NCBI GenBank assembly: GCA_905234735.1
Contig: CAJOJA010000008.1
Span: forward strand, 1 to 64,000
Source of the DNA: an uncultured Bacteroidaceae bacterium
GTDB lineage: Bacteria > Bacteroidota > Bacteroidia > Bacteroidales > Bacteroidaceae
DNA length: 64,000 nt
Reading direction: 5' to 3'
Both the position numbers and the translations under genes were made by a program. The notes under the pieces were generated by a model, which worked only from the letters and a program-made list of their open reading frames with translations, had not been told where the DNA came from and did no database searches. Positions 61,860-64,000 of the stretch are shown here, piece by piece. How positions within the stretch are numbered: the first letter of the stretch is position 1; each line of letters opens with the position of its first letter.

Positions 61860-63977
61860 ATGAACGTTCTTGACTATCCCGTTACCCATTTGGCCAACGT
61901 CGGCGAGACAAGGGCCAAGCAACTGCGGGAAGGCATGGGCATAACGACCTACGGTGACCTCATCCAGTATTACCCCTCTAAGCACATCGATCGCAGTCGT
62001 TTCTACTACACCTACGAGTTGACGACGGACATGCCTTACGTGCAACTGCGGGGGCAGATACTGAGTTTTGAGGAGGAAGGTGTAGGGCGAAAGCGGCGCA
62101 TTGTCGGACACTTCTCCGACGGACACGGCATCATCGACCTCGTATGGTTCAACGGCTTGCAGTACGTGGAGCGGACGTATAAGCTCATGACGGACTATGT
62201 GGTCTTCGGCAAGCCCACGATGTTCCGCGACCGCTTCAACATCACTCACCCCGAAATTGAGAGTGCCGAACGGTTTTCGCGTTCGGGTCTGGGCGTTCGT
62301 CCCTATTACAGCGTGCCCGAAAAACTGCAGAAGCGCGGCATCAACACACGCATGATGGAGCAGTGGGTCAGTACGGTCTTCCGCGTCATCCACGAGCCGT
62401 TGCCCGAGACGCTGCCCGAATACCTGCTGCGCGAGTTGCGGCTGATGTCGCGCGACGAGGCCATCCGTGCTATGCACTATCCGCAGTCGGCCGACCACCT
62501 CAGTCAGGCCTCGTACCGCTTGAAGTTCGAGGAGCTGTTCTTCATCCAACTGAATATATTAAGGTACGCGCGCGAGCGTAACCGCCGCTATGCCGGGTAT
62601 GTGTTCACGAGGGTGGGGGAGTTGTTCAACGACTTCTACTACCATCACCTGCCCTTCCCGCTGACGGGGGCGCAGAAGCGTGTGATACGTGAGATATACA
62701 ACGATACGCGCACGGGGCGCCAGATGAACCGGCTGCTGCAGGGCGATGTCGGTAGCGGCAAGACGCTGGTGGCCCTGATGTCGATGCTTATCGCCCTGGG
62801 CTGCGGATTCCAAGCCTGCATCATGGCCCCCACAGAGATACTGGCCGAGCAGCACCTCGATACGTTCCGTCGCTTCCTTGGTGACATGCCTGTCCGCGTG
62901 GAGCTCCTGACCTCAAGCATCAAGGGTAAGCGCCGCGAGTCCATACTCTCGGGCCTGCAGACGGGCGAGGTGCAGATATTGGTGGGCACACACGCCGTCA
63001 TCGAGGACAACGTACAGTTCCGTCAGCTCGGCTTCGTGGTCATCGACGAGCAGCACCGCTTCGGTGTTGCCCAAAGGGCGAAGTTGTGGAATAAGGGGCA
63101 AGGAGCAGGGGCCCATTCCTTCTATAAAGCCCCCCATGTATTGGTAATGACCGCCACTCCCATTCCCAGGACCCTGGCCATGACGGTCTATGGCGACCTC
63201 GATGTGTCGGTAATTGACGAGCTGCCGCCTGGCAGGAAGCCCATCCAGACCATCCACCACTACGAGAACCGGCGCGAGGAGCTCTATCGTGGCCTCCGCC
63301 AGCAAATATCGCTCGGACGCCAGGCCTACATCGTTTATCCACTGATAAAGGAGAGTGAGAAGATGGACCTCCAGAACTTGGAGGAGGGATATCAGGAGTT
63401 TCAAAAGGCCTTTCCCGACCTTCGCATCAGCATGGTGCACGGCAAGATGAAACCTGTCGATAAAGACCGCGAGATGGAGCGCTTTGTTTCGGGCGAGACG
63501 CAAATACTGATGGCGACGACAGTCATCGAAGTTGGCGTCAACGTGCCCAATGCTTCGGTCATGGCCATTATGAATGCCGAGCGGTTTGGTCTGGCGCAGT
63601 TGCACCAGCTACGCGGCAGGGTAGGGCGCGGAGCCGACCAGAGTTACTGCATCCTCGTCACTGGCTTCAAACTTTCAGGTGACACTCGTCGCCGCATACA
63701 GATTATGTGCGAGACGAACGACGGCTTCGAGATTGCTGAGGAAGACATGCGCCTGCGCGGCCCCGGCGACCTGGAGGGCACGCAGCAGAGCGGCATACCC
63801 TTCGATCTCCACATCGCCAACCTGGCCCGCGACGGTCAGGTCGTTCAGCTGGCACGCGACGTGGCCAAGCGCGTCCTCGACAGCGACCCCGACGGCCAAC
63901 GCCCCGAACACGCCGCCATGTGGCGCGCACTCTCCGACCTCAACAAGCGCACCATCGACTGGTCGGCGATATCGTGA
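61860..63977 (+). CDS. recG: ATP-dependent DNA helicase RecG
   Basis: 705 residues from ATG at 61860 (MNVLDYPVTHLANVGETRAK), chosen over a repeat-derived TTG 24 bases upstream. The wedge/OB domain (60-160) is followed by the helicase core: Walker A in LLQGDVGSGKTLVALMSMLI near 300, DEQH in VVIDEQHRFGVAQRAK near 395, MTATPIPRTLAMTVYGDLD near 435, and the QLHQLRGRVGRGADQSYCIL region near 590. It reverses stalled forks and unwinds branched DNA. A small insertion (NKGQGAGAHSFYK, near 411-423) corresponds to the G-rich element at 63091-63135. The protein is complete in the window. Confidence 0.95.
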   Translation: MNVLDYPVTHLANVGETRAKQLREGMGITTYGDLIQYYPSKHIDRSRFYYTYELTTDMPYVQLRGQILSFEEEGVGRKRRIVGHFSDGHGIIDLVWFNGLQYVERTYKLMTDYVVFGKPTMFRDRFNITHPEIESAERFSRSGLGVRPYYSVPEKLQKRGINTRMMEQWVSTVFRVIHEPLPETLPEYLLRELRLMSRDEAIRAMHYPQSADHLSQASYRLKFEELFFIQLNILRYARERNRRYAGYVFTRVGELFNDFYYHHLPFPLTGAQKRVIREIYNDTRTGRQMNRLLQGDVGSGKTLVALMSMLIALGCGFQACIMAPTEILAEQHLDTFRRFLGDMPVRVELLTSSIKGKRRESILSGLQTGEVQILVGTHAVIEDNVQFRQLGFVVIDEQHRFGVAQRAKLWNKGQGAGAHSFYKAPHVLVMTATPIPRTLAMTVYGDLDVSVIDELPPGRKPIQTIHHYENRREELYRGLRQQISLGRQAYIVYPLIKESEKMDLQNLEEGYQEFQKAFPDLRISMVHGKMKPVDKDREMERFVSGETQILMATTVIEVGVNVPNASVMAIMNAERFGLAQLHQLRGRVGRGADQSYCILVTGFKLSGDTRRRIQIMCETNDGFEIAEEDMRLRGPGDLEGTQQSGIPFDLHIANLARDGQVVQLARDVAKRVLDSDPDGQRPEHAAMWRALSDLNKRTIDWSAIS
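63091..63135. repeat. Short G-rich repeat piece in recG
   Basis: AAGGGGCAAGGAGCAGGGGC shares 11-14-base blocks with the nadK and tamL elements (GGGGCAAGGAGCA) and reads in the same phase as in nadK (GQGA). No second arm with long pairing is seen, so it is a partial copy. Confidence 0.6.
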
Positions 63978-64000
63978 TTCACATTTATGCAATATCCATC

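Overview
The window looks like chromosomal DNA of a Bacteroidales bacterium, most likely Prevotella or a close relative. The evidence is Bacteroidetes-type promoters (TTG/TTTG, a 19-20 nt spacer, then TAnnTTTG) at many gene starts, a TamL-type lipoprotein paired with TamB, family-restricted proteins (DUF4836, DUF3127, golvesin-type amidase) and Bacteroidetes-style signal peptides. Species cannot be named from the sequence alone. No CRISPR array, insertion sequence, rRNA operon or prophage was seen, and no gene-free stretch exceeds 300 bases.

Bases 1-18770 form an exopolysaccharide/capsule locus, all on the minus strand. Transcription enters at wzc (18770) and runs through wza, a tiny His-rich membrane protein, an Alg14/Alg13-like split glycosyltransferase, a priming-transferase-like membrane protein that lacks its catalytic domain, a lipoprotein with a BPL_N amidotransferase-like domain, a Wzx flippase, a CapA-type phosphatase, two tandem GNATs, an ATPase with a nuclease-like tail and its own promoter, two tandem ATP-grasp ligases, a MurB-like flavoprotein, a Wzy-like polymerase, a pyruvyl-transferase-family protein with a probable 3' frameshift, and a GT4 glycosyltransferase cut by the window edge. 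The part below about 11.6 kb is more AT-rich than the rest, as expected of a variable locus.

Bases 18.9-34.5 kb are mostly minus strand: a secreted GH2 beta-galactosidase, TamB and TamL in one apparent operon, an acyl-CoA thioesterase behind tRNA-His, ffh-folD, a small outer-membrane barrel, aqpZ and mscL. Bases 34.6-42.9 kb are plus strand: gapA, then an RNase D-like exonuclease overlapping an rlmI-type methyltransferase, a NupG-like permease, and rsmE-DUF4836-ABC ATPase-FtsX-like permease. Bases 42.9-46.0 kb carry dnaN, a DnaQ-like exonuclease and coaBC on the minus strand, divergent from a DUF3127 protein with an SSB-like tail. Bases 46.7-52.6 kb are a five-gene minus operon (small protein, plsC-like, amidase with golvesin domain, small protein, ygiQ). 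Bases 52.8-59.7 kb carry trmB, a secreted kduI-like isomerase, a GatC-like EIIC, a coiled-coil protein, an MsbA-like ABC exporter and nadK. Bases 59.8 kb to the end run plus strand: pdxJ, a DJ-1 family gene, ispD and recG.

The most unusual feature is repeat DNA woven into genes. Two related ~110-base G/C-skewed elements sit in frame in tamL, a palindromic relative sits in frame in nadK, and a short piece sits in recG. A different C/G-rich element occurs twice in frame in trmB. A/T-rich low-complexity repeats (units like TTGAAAG, CAATTTT, ATGAGAAA) fill many gene junctions, supply stop and start codons, encode parts of three signal peptides, and lie between divergent promoters. This resembles in principle the in-frame palindromic elements of Rickettsia, but the sequences here are different and the family assignment is my inference.
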